A program made the position numbers and the translations under genes. Below are positions 35,096-44,645 of a stretch of DNA of 64,000 bases, in pieces. The notes beneath the pieces are model-generated. The model made no database searches and had not been told where the DNA came from. It worked only from the letters and a program-made list of their open reading frames with translations. Every line of letters starts with the position of its first letter. Position 1 is the stretch's first letter. The stretch comes from Chitinophaga deserti (lineage in GTDB: Bacteria; Bacteroidota; Bacteroidia; Chitinophagales; Chitinophagaceae): contig NZ_QFFK01000010.1 in the NCBI RefSeq assembly GCF_003149455.1, positions 1 through 64,000 of the forward strand. Direction: 5' to 3'.

Positions 35096-37063
35096 GTGGT
35101 AAAAGACTTCAATAAAGCTACCCTTGCCGGCATCATCGTTGCGCTGGGTATCATCTACGGCGATATCGGTACTTCTCCGCTCTACGTGTTTAAAGCCATT
35201 GTAGGAACCAACGAAATCAGTGACCTGCTGGTTATCGGCGGTATCTCCTGCATCATCTGGACACTCACCCTCCAAACTACCGTAAAATATGTTATCCTCA
35301 CCCTCAAGGCGGATAACAAGGGAGAAGGCGGTATCTTCTCGCTATACGCCCTCGTCAGGCGGCACGGTAAATGGACCGTCGTTTTCGGAATGATAGGAGG
35401 GGCCGCCCTCCTCGCCGATGGTATTATTACACCGCCTATTACAGTGACTTCTGCCGTGGAAGGGCTGCGCACGCTACCCGTACTCAAAGACCTCGGTACA
35501 ATAACCATCGTGAAGATCGTAGTGCTGATCATCTCCGCGCTTTTCTTCATGCAACAGTTTGGTACCGTATCTATCGGCAAACTGTTCGGCCCCATCATGG
35601 TGATCTGGTTCGGAATGCTCGCCATCCTCGGTATCATGCATATCGCAGACGATCTTTCCGTTCTCAAAGCATTCAACCCGTACTACGCCGTAAAGCTCCT
35701 CACACTCTATCCCCATGGGTTCCTGCTGTTAGGAGCTGTTTTCCTCTGTACCACAGGGGCCGAAGCCCTCTATTCCGACCTGGGGCACGTAGGCCGCGGC
35801 AATATCCGCGTTTCCTGGATCTGGGTAAAGGCCAGCCTCATCCTCAACTACCTCGGGCAGGGTGCCTGGCTGCTCACGCAAACAGGTCAGAAGCTGAACG
35901 GTGAAAACCCCTTCTTCCTCATCATGCCGGAAGGGTTCGTAATCTTCGGGGTACTCATCGCCACCATCGCTTCCGTAATCGCCTCCCAGGCCCTCATCTC
36001 CGGCTCGTTTACGCTGATCTCCGAAGCAATGCGCCTCAACCTCTGGCCCAAGCTTAAAATCAACTACCCTACCGAACAACGCGGTCAGCTCTTTATACCC
36101 GGCATCAACATTATGCTGTTTGTCGGATGTGTATCCATCGTTTTGATTTTTCAGGAGTCGTCGAGAATGGAAGCGGCATATGGCCTGTCCATCACCCTCT
36201 GCATGCTCATGACGTCCTGCCTCTTTGCCTTTTATCTCTACACCCGCCGCGTGAAGCTGTGGTGGATAGGGCTGTACCTGGCAGTATACCTCACCATCGA
36301 ATTCTCGTTCCTCCTCGCTAACCTCGTGAAATTTACCCACGGCGGTTACGTTACAGTGATCGTAGGCGGCGCCCTTTTCATGGTCATGTACGCCTGGTTC
36401 CGGTCCCGCAAGATCAAGAACCGCTACGTGGAATTCGTGCGCCTCGAAGATTATCTGCCCATCCTGCAGGAACTCAGTAACGACTCCTCCATCCCCAAAT
36501 ACGCCACGCACCTCGTTTACATGAGCAGTGCAGACAATCCCAAGGAGATCGAACATAAAATCATCTATTCCATCCTCAATAAAAAGCCCAAACGGGCCGA
36601 TATTTACTGGTTCGTGCATGTAGACGTGGTGGATGAACCTTACATGAGCGAGTACACCGTACAAACCATTATCCCCAACGAAGTGATCCGTGTAGAGTTC
36701 CGCCTCGGTTTCCGTGTGGAGCAACGCATTAACCTCATGTTCAGGATGGTGGTGGAAGATATGGTGCGCAATAAGGAGGTTAACATTACCAGCCGCTACG
36801 AATCCCTCAGTAAAAACAATGTGGTAGGGGATTTCCAATTTATCGTGATGGAAAAATTCCTCTCGCATGACAATGATCTGCCCCTGCACGAAAGGATCAT
36901 CATGCGCATTTATTTCATGCTGAAAAAGATCGGACTGTCGGAGGAGCGTGGCTTTGGACTGGATTCCAGCTACGTGACCATCGAGAAATTCCCGCTCGTG
37001 GTAGCGCCTGTTACCAACCTGCAGCTGAAAAGAGTGGCCGACCGGCACAGATTTGAGGACTAA
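35096..37063 (+). CDS. kup: Potassium transporter Kup
   Basis: A 655-residue inner-membrane K+/H+ symporter of the KUP/HAK/KT family. The N-terminal signature ALGIIYGDIGTSPLYVFK is present, followed by about 12 transmembrane helices and a C-terminal cytosolic domain of about 200 residues. GGEGGIFSLYALVRRH-like sequence (residues about 75-90) and LTLQTTVKYV are typical. The start is a GTG at 35096; no nearer ATG preserves the family N-terminus, and the start lies about 30 bases after a full -7 box. It is a single gene. Confidence 0.94.
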   Translation: MVKDFNKATLAGIIVALGIIYGDIGTSPLYVFKAIVGTNEISDLLVIGGISCIIWTLTLQTTVKYVILTLKADNKGEGGIFSLYALVRRHGKWTVVFGMIGGAALLADGIITPPITVTSAVEGLRTLPVLKDLGTITIVKIVVLIISALFFMQQFGTVSIGKLFGPIMVIWFGMLAILGIMHIADDLSVLKAFNPYYAVKLLTLYPHGFLLLGAVFLCTTGAEALYSDLGHVGRGNIRVSWIWVKASLILNYLGQGAWLLTQTGQKLNGENPFFLIMPEGFVIFGVLIATIASVIASQALISGSFTLISEAMRLNLWPKLKINYPTEQRGQLFIPGINIMLFVGCVSIVLIFQESSRMEAAYGLSITLCMLMTSCLFAFYLYTRRVKLWWIGLYLAVYLTIEFSFLLANLVKFTHGGYVTVIVGGALFMVMYAWFRSRKIKNRYVEFVRLEDYLPILQELSNDSSIPKYATHLVYMSSADNPKEIEHKIIYSILNKKPKRADIYWFVHVDVVDEPYMSEYTVQTIIPNEVIRVEFRLGFRVEQRINLMFRMVVEDMVRNKEVNITSRYESLSKNNVVGDFQFIVMEKFLSHDNDLPLHERIIMRIYFMLKKIGLSEERGFGLDSSYVTIEKFPLVVAPVTNLQLKRVADRHRFED

Positions 37064-37127
37064 CGGGTTGCAGGGATGGGAAGCTAGCACTATATTGTGA
37101 GCTTCGTCCTTACGCAATTCGTCATTT

Positions 37128-38867
37128 ATGATAAGACAACTAGTAGCCACCGGCATGTTCGTGGCATATTCCATTACTGCACTGGCACAGGATGGTATCC
37201 GATCCGACTTTACGGAACTGAAAGACTGGCGGAAGGTAGACCCCGCCGCCTGGAGCGCCATCAGGCCCGGTACACATGTTCAGTTCGGGACGGCCGATAT
37301 ACGCTATGATAAGCTGTATGCCCCCGAAGCCTCCAGCCTCAGCAGCTCCTGGAACGGCCATAGCTGGAAAAACGAAAAGATCCACACACAGTTCGTTATT
37401 TACACCACCCAGGCACAGCCCGGTGTTACCATCTCCCGCTCAGCACTTACTGACGGTAAGGGTAACACCATCCCTGCAACAGCAGTTTCCACCGGTTTCC
37501 TCCGGTATGTTATGACCGATGAGCTGAACAGCGAAGGCGGCGGATGCGGTTACCGTAAGCCCGGAGAATATGATTCTTCCCTCGTGGCAGACGCGATCGA
37601 TTTCAAGACGTCCATGAACATCGCCGCCAATACCACCCGGCCCGTTTGGCTCAGCATTAAAGTACCTGCTCAAACTGCTGCCGGTATCTACAAAGGCACC
37701 GTTACAGTTAAGAACAACAAGGGCGTTGCCATCAAAACCCTCACTTACAACATTACCGTTAACAACCGTACGCTCCCCGATGCCAAAGACTGGGCATACC
37801 ACCTGGACCTCTGGCAGAGCCCATACGCGGTGTCCCGCTATCATAACGTAAAACCCTTCAGTAAGGAACATTTCGACGCTATGCGGCCTTATATGACCCA
37901 ATTAGCAGGCGTTGGCCAGAAGGTGATCACCACAAGTATCATTTATGACCCCTGGAACAGCCAGACCGAAGATATTTATGGCGATATGGTAAAATGGACC
38001 AGGAAGCGCGATGGCTCCTGGACCTACGACTATACCGAATTCGACAAATGGGTGGAATTCATGATGGAATGCGGCGTTACCAAACAGATCGCCTGTTACA
38101 GCATGATCCCCTGGAACCTGAAATTCTTCTATAATGATGAAGCCACAGGTAAAATGATCCACATCGTGGCCAAGCCCGGCACCCCGGAATACGACGCCCA
38201 CTGGCGCCCCATGCTGGTTGATTTCGCGAAGCACCTGAAACAAAAAGGCTGGTTCGATATTACCTGCATCGCTATGGACGAACGCCCCATGGAAGCCATG
38301 CAGGCCGCCATCAAACTCATCCGCAGTGTGGATAAAGACTTTAAAGTATCACTGGCAGGTAACTACCATAAAGAGCTGGTAAACGATATTTATGATTATT
38401 GCGTAGCCATCGGGCAGGACTTTACGCCTGAAGAGCGCGAAGCGCGATTCAGCAAAGGCTGGCCTACCACCTATTATACCTGCTGTACAGAAGGTTTCCC
38501 TAACACTTTTACCTTCTCCGCTCCTGCAGAATCTGCATGGCTGGGCTGGTTCGCAGCTGGGAAAAACTTCCATGGCTATCTCCGCTGGGCATATAACTGC
38601 TGGGTGAAAGATCCCCTGCAGGATTCCCGCTTCCGTGCCTGGTCTGCCGGAGATACCTACCTCGTATATCCCGGCCCCCGTTCCTCCATCCGCTTCGAGC
38701 GCATGGCAGAAGGTATTCAGACATTCGAGAAGATCCGTATCCTGAAAGCAGAAGGTAAAGGCCCTCAGCTGGAGAAAATACTGAAATCGTTCGAATGGAA
38801 TAAACTGAAACAGAAATCGGCTGCAGAAATGGTGAATACCGCATCAGCAGTACTCAACAGCCTGTAA
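37128..38867 (+). CDS. Secreted DUF4091 / GH123-like glycoside hydrolase
   Basis: A 579-residue secreted protein. A signal peptide (MIRQLVATGMFVAYSITALAQ) is followed by a beta-sandwich domain (residues about 60-220, ending KNNKGVAIKTLTYNITV) and a catalytic (beta/alpha)8-like domain. An adjacent Asp384-Glu385 pair in IAMDERPMEAM fits the substrate-assisted dyad reported for GH123 N-acetyl-beta-galactosaminidases. The C-terminus GYLRWAYNCWVKDPLQDSRF is the conserved DUF4091 region. It probably acts on amino-sugar glycans, but there is no SusC/SusD pair or other glycosidase nearby, so the substrate is a guess. It is a single gene ended by a bidirectional terminator. Confidence 0.85.
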   Translation: MIRQLVATGMFVAYSITALAQDGIRSDFTELKDWRKVDPAAWSAIRPGTHVQFGTADIRYDKLYAPEASSLSSSWNGHSWKNEKIHTQFVIYTTQAQPGVTISRSALTDGKGNTIPATAVSTGFLRYVMTDELNSEGGGCGYRKPGEYDSSLVADAIDFKTSMNIAANTTRPVWLSIKVPAQTAAGIYKGTVTVKNNKGVAIKTLTYNITVNNRTLPDAKDWAYHLDLWQSPYAVSRYHNVKPFSKEHFDAMRPYMTQLAGVGQKVITTSIIYDPWNSQTEDIYGDMVKWTRKRDGSWTYDYTEFDKWVEFMMECGVTKQIACYSMIPWNLKFFYNDEATGKMIHIVAKPGTPEYDAHWRPMLVDFAKHLKQKGWFDITCIAMDERPMEAMQAAIKLIRSVDKDFKVSLAGNYHKELVNDIYDYCVAIGQDFTPEEREARFSKGWPTTYYTCCTEGFPNTFTFSAPAESAWLGWFAAGKNFHGYLRWAYNCWVKDPLQDSRFRAWSAGDTYLVYPGPRSSIRFERMAEGIQTFEKIRILKAEGKGPQLEKILKSFEWNKLKQKSAAEMVNTASAVLNSL

Positions 38868-38891
38868 GTGATCAGTACATAATTAATGGAT

Positions 38892-38927
38892 AAAAAAAAT
38901 CCTCCGAGGAATCGGAGGATTTTTTTT
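38892..38927. terminator. Bidirectional terminator between the DUF4091 gene and ftsZ
   Basis: ATCCTCCGA (38899-38907) pairs with TCGGAGGAT (38912-38920) around a GGAA loop with A and T runs on the two sides. It lies between convergent genes and ends both the hydrolase gene and the division cluster. Confidence 0.92.
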
Positions 38928-38968
38928 AACACAACTAAAAAACAATCAAACTAATATCATCTTGTTCA

Positions 38969-40693
38969 TCAATCAGGCTTTTTCCCGTCTAAGAACGTGT
39001 TAATCGTATTTATCTCGGTCTGGTTTTCACCGTTCTGACCGATTGTGTAGCTGGAATAAAAATGCTCGGCAGAGCCGGAGCCGTTATCCAGGTCGATGTT
39101 CCTGCGCAGGTATGCGGGGATGTTCTCGATTTCCTGGTTATTATCCATGTTCTTCACGTTAAAGCTGATGCTGCGGAGTTTGGCTACGCGCTCCAGTTGT
39201 TTTCTCTTTTGTTCATCTGCCTGGTCATCGTGCAGCTGTTGTGGCTGCGGGGGAGGAGCGGGAGCCTGAGGCGCTGCTTCTTCCCGGAAAACCATCTTCA
39301 TTTCATCGGGCTGGTTTACATTGTTGTTGCTCACCGGCTCTACGTAGATGTTAGAAGGGCGGTTGAGGTAACCACCGGATGATGTACCGGTTGCAGGAGC
39401 GGCAGGCTTCTGCTGTACGGGTTGCGGCTCTGTTACTACTGCCTGCGGAGCGGGAGGTTCTACAGGCTCAATGTTGAGCGTATAGGTTTCGCGTTCCGGC
39501 TGCTGGGGAGCAGGGGGCATAAAGGATGCAGCACTGGCCGGGTGGGTAACCGTAGGCTCTACGAGGCGGGGTGCCATCACATCAATTATTTCCGGCTCAT
39601 CCGTAAAGAGCATACCCTGGTTATGCATCTTTTTCTCTTCACCGTCTCCTCCAAGTGTCATCACGATTTTAGGCTCTTCCTTTTGCTCGGCAACGGCTGC
39701 AGCCTGTTGCTTAGCTTGGCGGATGGGGTTTTGCTCAAAGCCGGTGGCAATGATGGTAACACCCAGGTTACGCTCCAGCGTCTGGTCGTAACCTACACCG
39801 AGGATAACATCGCAATCCTCACCTGCCATGCTTTGCACGTAGGCCTGGATGATGTCCATCTCATCGAGTGTATGTTCGAAATCGCCTTCGGAAGAAGAGA
39901 TATTGATAAGGATCCATTTGGCCCCGCGGATATCGTTGTCGTTCAGCAGGGGTGAAGTAAGTGCATCTTCGATAGCTCTCTGTGCACGGTTTTCGCCTTC
40001 AGCGAGGGCAGATCCGAGGATAGCCACGCCGCCATTGCGCATAACGGTGCATACATCGGCGAAATCGACATTGATCTGGCCGGTAGAGTTAATTACATCT
40101 GTGATACACTTAGCTGCAGTAGCCAGTACATTATCCGCTTTTTCGAAGGCAGCCTTAAATTTAAGGTCGCCGAACTTCTGGCGGAGTTTGTCATTGGAAA
40201 TGATCAGCAGGGTATCAACGTAATCTTTCAGACGGTTGATGCCTTCTTCGGCCTGCAGCATTCTCTTTTTACCTTCATAAGAGAAGGGAGTGGTAACAAT
40301 GCCCACGGTGAGGATGCCCAGTTCCTTACATATTTTGGCAATAATGGGAGCGCCTCCGGTGCCGGTGCCGCCGCCCATGCCTGCGGTGATGAACGCCATC
40401 TTGGTGTTCACCTCCAGTATTTTTTTGATTTCTTCAAAAGATTCTTCCGTTGCCTGCTCACCAATCCGTGGATTGGCGCCGGCTCCCAGTCCCTGCGTCA
40501 GGTGCGGGCCCAGCTGTACCTTGTTAGGTACAGGGCTGTTTGCAATAGCCTGTGCGTCGGTATTGCAGATAATGAAGTTCACCCCCTCAATGTTCTGACT
40601 GAACATATGGTTCACCGCATTGCTTCCTCCGCCACCAATGCCTATCACCTTGATGATGGAAGATTTTTCCTTTGGAAGATCAAAATGTATCAT
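38969..40693 (-). CDS. ftsZ: Cell division protein FtsZ with long C-terminal tail
   Basis: A 574-residue tubulin-like GTPase that forms the division ring. The GTPase core (residues about 14-325) has GIGGGGSNAVNHM, the tubulin signature GGGTGTGGAP and NTDAQAI. A long, Pro/Gln/Ala-rich linker (about 330-500) follows, making the protein much longer than the usual 380 residues. The conserved C-terminal peptide that binds FtsA is IPAYLRR, but it is not at the end: 43 more residues follow, ending INTFLDGKKPD. Last gene of the division cluster, 108 bases after ftsA. Confidence 0.96.
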   Translation of the reverse strand: MIHFDLPKEKSSIIKVIGIGGGGSNAVNHMFSQNIEGVNFIICNTDAQAIANSPVPNKVQLGPHLTQGLGAGANPRIGEQATEESFEEIKKILEVNTKMAFITAGMGGGTGTGGAPIIAKICKELGILTVGIVTTPFSYEGKKRMLQAEEGINRLKDYVDTLLIISNDKLRQKFGDLKFKAAFEKADNVLATAAKCITDVINSTGQINVDFADVCTVMRNGGVAILGSALAEGENRAQRAIEDALTSPLLNDNDIRGAKWILINISSSEGDFEHTLDEMDIIQAYVQSMAGEDCDVILGVGYDQTLERNLGVTIIATGFEQNPIRQAKQQAAAVAEQKEEPKIVMTLGGDGEEKKMHNQGMLFTDEPEIIDVMAPRLVEPTVTHPASAASFMPPAPQQPERETYTLNIEPVEPPAPQAVVTEPQPVQQKPAAPATGTSSGGYLNRPSNIYVEPVSNNNVNQPDEMKMVFREEAAPQAPAPPPQPQQLHDDQADEQKRKQLERVAKLRSISFNVKNMDNNQEIENIPAYLRRNIDLDNGSGSAEHFYSSYTIGQNGENQTEINTINTFLDGKKPD

Positions 40694-40801
40694 GACTCTA
40701 GCTCTTTATATGGGTTAGTATTAGTGGTGTACCGTATCCTACGCTACTTTGATCGTTTTTTATATGAACGTAATTAAATCGCAACAATCAAGCCGAAACC
40801 C

Positions 40802-42211
40802 TTACAGTTTGGCGTCTTCTTCTTCTGTGAACATGTCGATGATCTTTGTTTTCATCCTGTCCAGGAATCCTTTCAGTGATGCGTTACGCTCACGGGCCTT
40901 ACGGTCCTGGCGTGCATCCGCAGTTTCTTCTTCTGCTTCTTCATCCATCCACTCTTCGGCAGACTCGGCCTGGCGGGCCACTCTTTCTTTGGCGAAGTAG
41001 CTGGTATTGATTTTTACGTAATTGTCTTCCATCGCGCGGAGGTCGTTCTCATAGTCGTTATAACCTTTGAGGATAAGACCAACGCAGGTGGCATACATGG
41101 GCTTCGTCAGCTCGTCGGTATGACCGCTGGCGAGGTGCTCATTCGGGTAACCGATACGGGCGCTCACGCCGGTAGTGTATTCTGTCAGCTGGATGAGATG
41201 CTTCAGCTGCGAACCGCCTCCGGTGAGGATGATACCGCCATTGAGCATCTTATTGTCCATACCGATCTGTTTCAGATGGTATACCACGAAGTCGAGGATC
41301 TCGCTCATACGCGCCTGGATGATATGGGCCAGGTTTTTCACGGAGATCTCTTTCGGGCTTTGGCCGCGAAGACCGGGGATGGTGATGTAGGCATTGTTCT
41401 TGGCTTCGTCCGCAAGGGCGTAACCGAACTGAACCTTCATCTGCTCCGCCTGAGTTTTCAGCACGCCGAGGCCGTTCTTGATATCGTTGGTAATATTTTC
41501 GCCACCGTACGGGATCACGGCAGTGTGTTTCAGGACGCCTTCATAGAAAACAGCCAGGTCGGTGGTACCACCACCGATGTCTACAATCGCAACGCCGGCT
41601 TCGAAGTCCATATCGCACATAACGGCCGCGGCAGATGCCAGGGGCTGGAGCACGAGGTCCTTGATACGGAGACCCGATTTTTCCACGCTGCGGTTGATAT
41701 TGCGGATGGCGTTCTTATCACCGGTAATGATGTGGAAGTTCGCACCCACTTTCACACCACTCATCCCGATAGGATAAATAATGTTCTGCAGTGCGTCCAC
41801 GATATACTGCTGGGGGATCACGTCAATGATCTGATCGCTGGCAGGGATAACCGTTTTATACTGATCGTTGATCAGCTGGTCAATGTCTTTCTGGGAGATT
41901 TCTGCATCGGTGTCGCTCCGTACAATGTCTCCGCGGGTTTGCAAACTTTTGATATGATGGCCTGCGATGCCGACATATACCTCGTTAATCTCGAGGTTTG
42001 GATTGGATGCATAGCAGTTTTCCAGTGCCTGTCTGATGGCCTTGATAGTCTGATCGATATTCAGCACCATACCGTGCTGTACACCGAACGATGGGGCTTT
42101 CCCGAATCCGAGGATTTCCAATTTCCCGTATTCATTCTTCCTTCCTGCGATGGCTGCTATCTTCGTGGTTCCAATGTCGAGACCTACAATGATGGGAGCT
42201 TCCTGATTCAT
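40802..42211 (-). CDS. ftsA: Cell division protein FtsA
   Basis: A 469-residue actin-like ATPase that tethers FtsZ to the membrane. The phosphate-1 motif VGLDIGTTKIAAIAG opens the protein, and IVDIGGGTTDLAVF and ILTGGGSQLKHLI are the later nucleotide-binding motifs. The last 20 or so residues (FLDRMKTKIIDMF followed by acidic residues) form an amphipathic helix that inserts in the membrane. An acidic linker (EEWMDEEAEEE) precedes it. It lies between ftsQ and ftsZ. Confidence 0.96.
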   Translation of the reverse strand: MNQEAPIIVGLDIGTTKIAAIAGRKNEYGKLEILGFGKAPSFGVQHGMVLNIDQTIKAIRQALENCYASNPNLEINEVYVGIAGHHIKSLQTRGDIVRSDTDAEISQKDIDQLINDQYKTVIPASDQIIDVIPQQYIVDALQNIIYPIGMSGVKVGANFHIITGDKNAIRNINRSVEKSGLRIKDLVLQPLASAAAVMCDMDFEAGVAIVDIGGGTTDLAVFYEGVLKHTAVIPYGGENITNDIKNGLGVLKTQAEQMKVQFGYALADEAKNNAYITIPGLRGQSPKEISVKNLAHIIQARMSEILDFVVYHLKQIGMDNKMLNGGIILTGGGSQLKHLIQLTEYTTGVSARIGYPNEHLASGHTDELTKPMYATCVGLILKGYNDYENDLRAMEDNYVKINTSYFAKERVARQAESAEEWMDEEAEEETADARQDRKARERNASLKGFLDRMKTKIIDMFTEEEDAKL

Positions 42212-42226
42212 GGTTCTTTATTGTTT

Positions 42227-43267
42227 TTAGTTGCGATTACGTTGATTAGGTTTCTGATATATTGCCCGAGGCTTTTGCCTGTCGCCGGTTGCCGGCTTCG
42301 GCGTTTTCTTCGGGGCTGGTTTTGCAGCGGTCTTCACCGGTTTCTTATCCGGATTTCTTTCCGCCGGTTTGGATGGTGGGGCCGCCACAGTAGCCGCCGG
42401 TGCGGCATGATCATCATCGTCCTGTGCCGCAATATCTGCTGCTGACGAATCTTTGTACATGGGCGGTGGAGGTGCGCTCTTCCCATCTCTTCTCGTCCCG
42501 ATCACCTGATCCCTGAACGCTACATTAAGCCGGGTGTAGGTATTCCATCCTGCCTTGCTCAGTCCTTCCTTGTAAAAGACAAGCAGCCTGGCAAATTTGT
42601 TGGCCACATCCGTTCCTTCTCCGAAATAAACAATATGGTCGCCGAGCTTCGGGATAAACTCGAACTTCCTGTCTTCCGTGATTACCACCTGCTCTACCTG
42701 CGCATTCCAGAACGTGTCGGTAGCAATGAATGCCGCCATATCACGCATTTGGGCGAACAGCAGGCTGTCTTCACTGCGCAGCTTCACAGCATCAGCAGGG
42801 AAGTTGGTGAACACGGGTACTCTTGCAGAATACCTGTCAGATACAGGGATACGCTCACCGTCTCCATCGAGGTAAAAGCTGTTGCCGGAAAAAGTGAATA
42901 CACGGGCGAGGGGATCGCGCTGTTCCACTTCCACCTGCAGCAGCTGGTTATTATCGATAAAGAGCTGTGCCGACCTGATCCAGGGATCCCTTTCCACGAT
43001 CTTCTCCAGCTGGGCCAGGCTAACCTGGCTGATGGGCTTGCCCGTGGGGTTGAGGGATTTGTCGGCCGTAATAAGTGCTTTTACGTCTTTCACATCTACA
43101 AAAGCATTCCGGTCATCGCCCCGAAGGGAAACGCGGATACCTTTGCACTTGGCTTTTTCCTTATCATTCACCGCCGCCGCCAGCAATACGGCAAAGCCCG
43201 CCAGCACGCCTCCCCAGAGGAGGACGGTAGCGATGCGCTTAATAGCCGTTTTTGTTGTCGGTTGCAT
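42227..43267 (-). CDS. ftsQ: Cell division protein FtsQ/DivIB-like
   Basis: A 346-residue bitopic membrane protein of the divisome. A short cytosolic N-terminus and one transmembrane helix (residues about 10-32, VLLWGGVLAGFAVLLAAAV) are followed by a POTRA-like periplasmic domain (FVDVKDVKALIT, LEKIVERDPWIRSAQLF) and a beta domain. The last 90 residues are a Lys/Pro/Ala-rich, probably disordered tail that is longer than in proteobacterial FtsQ. Sequence similarity in this family is weak, so position between murC and ftsA is part of the evidence. Confidence 0.88.
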   Translation of the reverse strand: MQPTTKTAIKRIATVLLWGGVLAGFAVLLAAAVNDKEKAKCKGIRVSLRGDDRNAFVDVKDVKALITADKSLNPTGKPISQVSLAQLEKIVERDPWIRSAQLFIDNNQLLQVEVEQRDPLARVFTFSGNSFYLDGDGERIPVSDRYSARVPVFTNFPADAVKLRSEDSLLFAQMRDMAAFIATDTFWNAQVEQVVITEDRKFEFIPKLGDHIVYFGEGTDVANKFARLLVFYKEGLSKAGWNTYTRLNVAFRDQVIGTRRDGKSAPPPPMYKDSSAADIAAQDDDDHAAPAATVAAPPSKPAERNPDKKPVKTAAKPAPKKTPKPATGDRQKPRAIYQKPNQRNRN

Positions 43268-43282
43268 AGTGAATGAATATTG

Positions 43283-44641
43283 TTATTGTTTGTTTATAAT
43301 ATCTTTTAAAGGTTCCCGCAGCAGGTCAATATCTCCCGCACCTGCCGTGATGAGCAGTTGTGCATGGTTTTGCTGCAACCATGCCGGTACTGCATCGCGA
43401 TCCATAATATGTACTTCCGGTCCTTTGATTCTGTCTGCTATCATCTGCGTGGTAACGCCTTCTATAGGCAATTCGCGCGCAGGGTAGATGGGCAGGAGGA
43501 TCACTTCATCGGCCAGCGATAGCGTTTCTCCAAACCCGTCCGCGAAATCTCGCGTGCGGCTGAAGAGGTGCGGCTGGAAGATGACGGTACATTTCTTTCC
43601 GCTGAACAACGATTTGGCGCTGGTGATCAGTGCCCGCAGCTCCTCAGGGTGATGCGCATAATCATCGATATACACATGCCGGTCGTTCTTCACCAGGTAT
43701 TCAAACCTGCGCCTTATGCCTTTGAAAGACGCTACGGCGTTACGGATCTTTTCGTTGGAGATACCAAGGATGTGTGCCACACCAATAGCGGCTACGGCAT
43801 TTTCCACATTATGCATACCGCCGATGCGGAGCTGCACATTGTCGATCATCCAATCCTGCTGGATCACATCAAACTCATAGCCTCCGTCATCCATCCGGAT
43901 GTTGGTAGCGTAGATGTCGGCAGCATCATTTTGCAGGCTGTAGTTGAGACGGTTGTCCCCTTTCAGCTCCGATCCGCGATGCAGGCCGTGTTTCACCAGC
44001 AATGTGCCGTTGGGCTTAATGTTGGCGGTATACTGAATAAAGGCTTTTTCTACTTCTTCGGCAGTACCGTAAATATCGAGATGGTCGGGGTCCATGGCAG
44101 TCAGCACGGCAATATCCGGACTGAGCTTCAGGAAGCTGCGGTCGTATTCATCAGCTTCTATAACTGCCACCTGCTTTTCGCTCGACCAGAAATTCTTTCC
44201 ATAGTTAGCGCTTACCCCACCGAGGAAGGCATTGCAGCCATAACCTGAGTCGCGCAGCAGGTGAGCGATCATGGTGGAAACGGTGGTTTTACCATGGGTA
44301 CCTGCTACGGTGATAGCGAAAAGGGCACGGGTGATTTCCTGCAGTACATCGCTGCGTTTCACCACTTCGTATCCGTTTTCGCGGTAGTAAACGAGTTCCT
44401 TTTGCGTAGCGGGGATGGCGGGCGTGTAAACCACGAGGCCTGCCTCCCGGTCTATCTGCGCCAGGTCTTCCGTATAATGAATGCGGATGCCTTCCGCTTC
44501 CAGTTGTTGCGTAAGTTGGGTGGAGGTACGGTCGTACCCGCTCACGATAGCTCCCTTTTCATGGAAGTACCGGGCGATGGCCGACATACCGATGCCTCCG
44601 ATGCCTACAAAATAGATCCTATGTAATGAATTCAAATCCAT
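43283..44641 (-). CDS. murC: UDP-N-acetylmuramate-L-alanine ligase
   Basis: A 452-residue cytosolic ligase that adds L-Ala to UDP-MurNAc, the first step of stem-peptide synthesis. The UDP-binding start YFVGIGGIGMSAIAR and the ATP loop GTHGKTTVSTMI (near residue 115) are standard, and DEYDRSFLKLSPDIAVLT and HHPEELRALI are further Mur-ligase motifs. It ends 15 bases before ftsQ begins. Confidence 0.97.
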   Translation of the reverse strand: MDLNSLHRIYFVGIGGIGMSAIARYFHEKGAIVSGYDRTSTQLTQQLEAEGIRIHYTEDLAQIDREAGLVVYTPAIPATQKELVYYRENGYEVVKRSDVLQEITRALFAITVAGTHGKTTVSTMIAHLLRDSGYGCNAFLGGVSANYGKNFWSSEKQVAVIEADEYDRSFLKLSPDIAVLTAMDPDHLDIYGTAEEVEKAFIQYTANIKPNGTLLVKHGLHRGSELKGDNRLNYSLQNDAADIYATNIRMDDGGYEFDVIQQDWMIDNVQLRIGGMHNVENAVAAIGVAHILGISNEKIRNAVASFKGIRRRFEYLVKNDRHVYIDDYAHHPEELRALITSAKSLFSGKKCTVIFQPHLFSRTRDFADGFGETLSLADEVILLPIYPARELPIEGVTTQMIADRIKGPEVHIMDRDAVPAWLQQNHAQLLITAGAGDIDLLREPLKDIINKQ

Positions 44642-44645
44642 CCTG

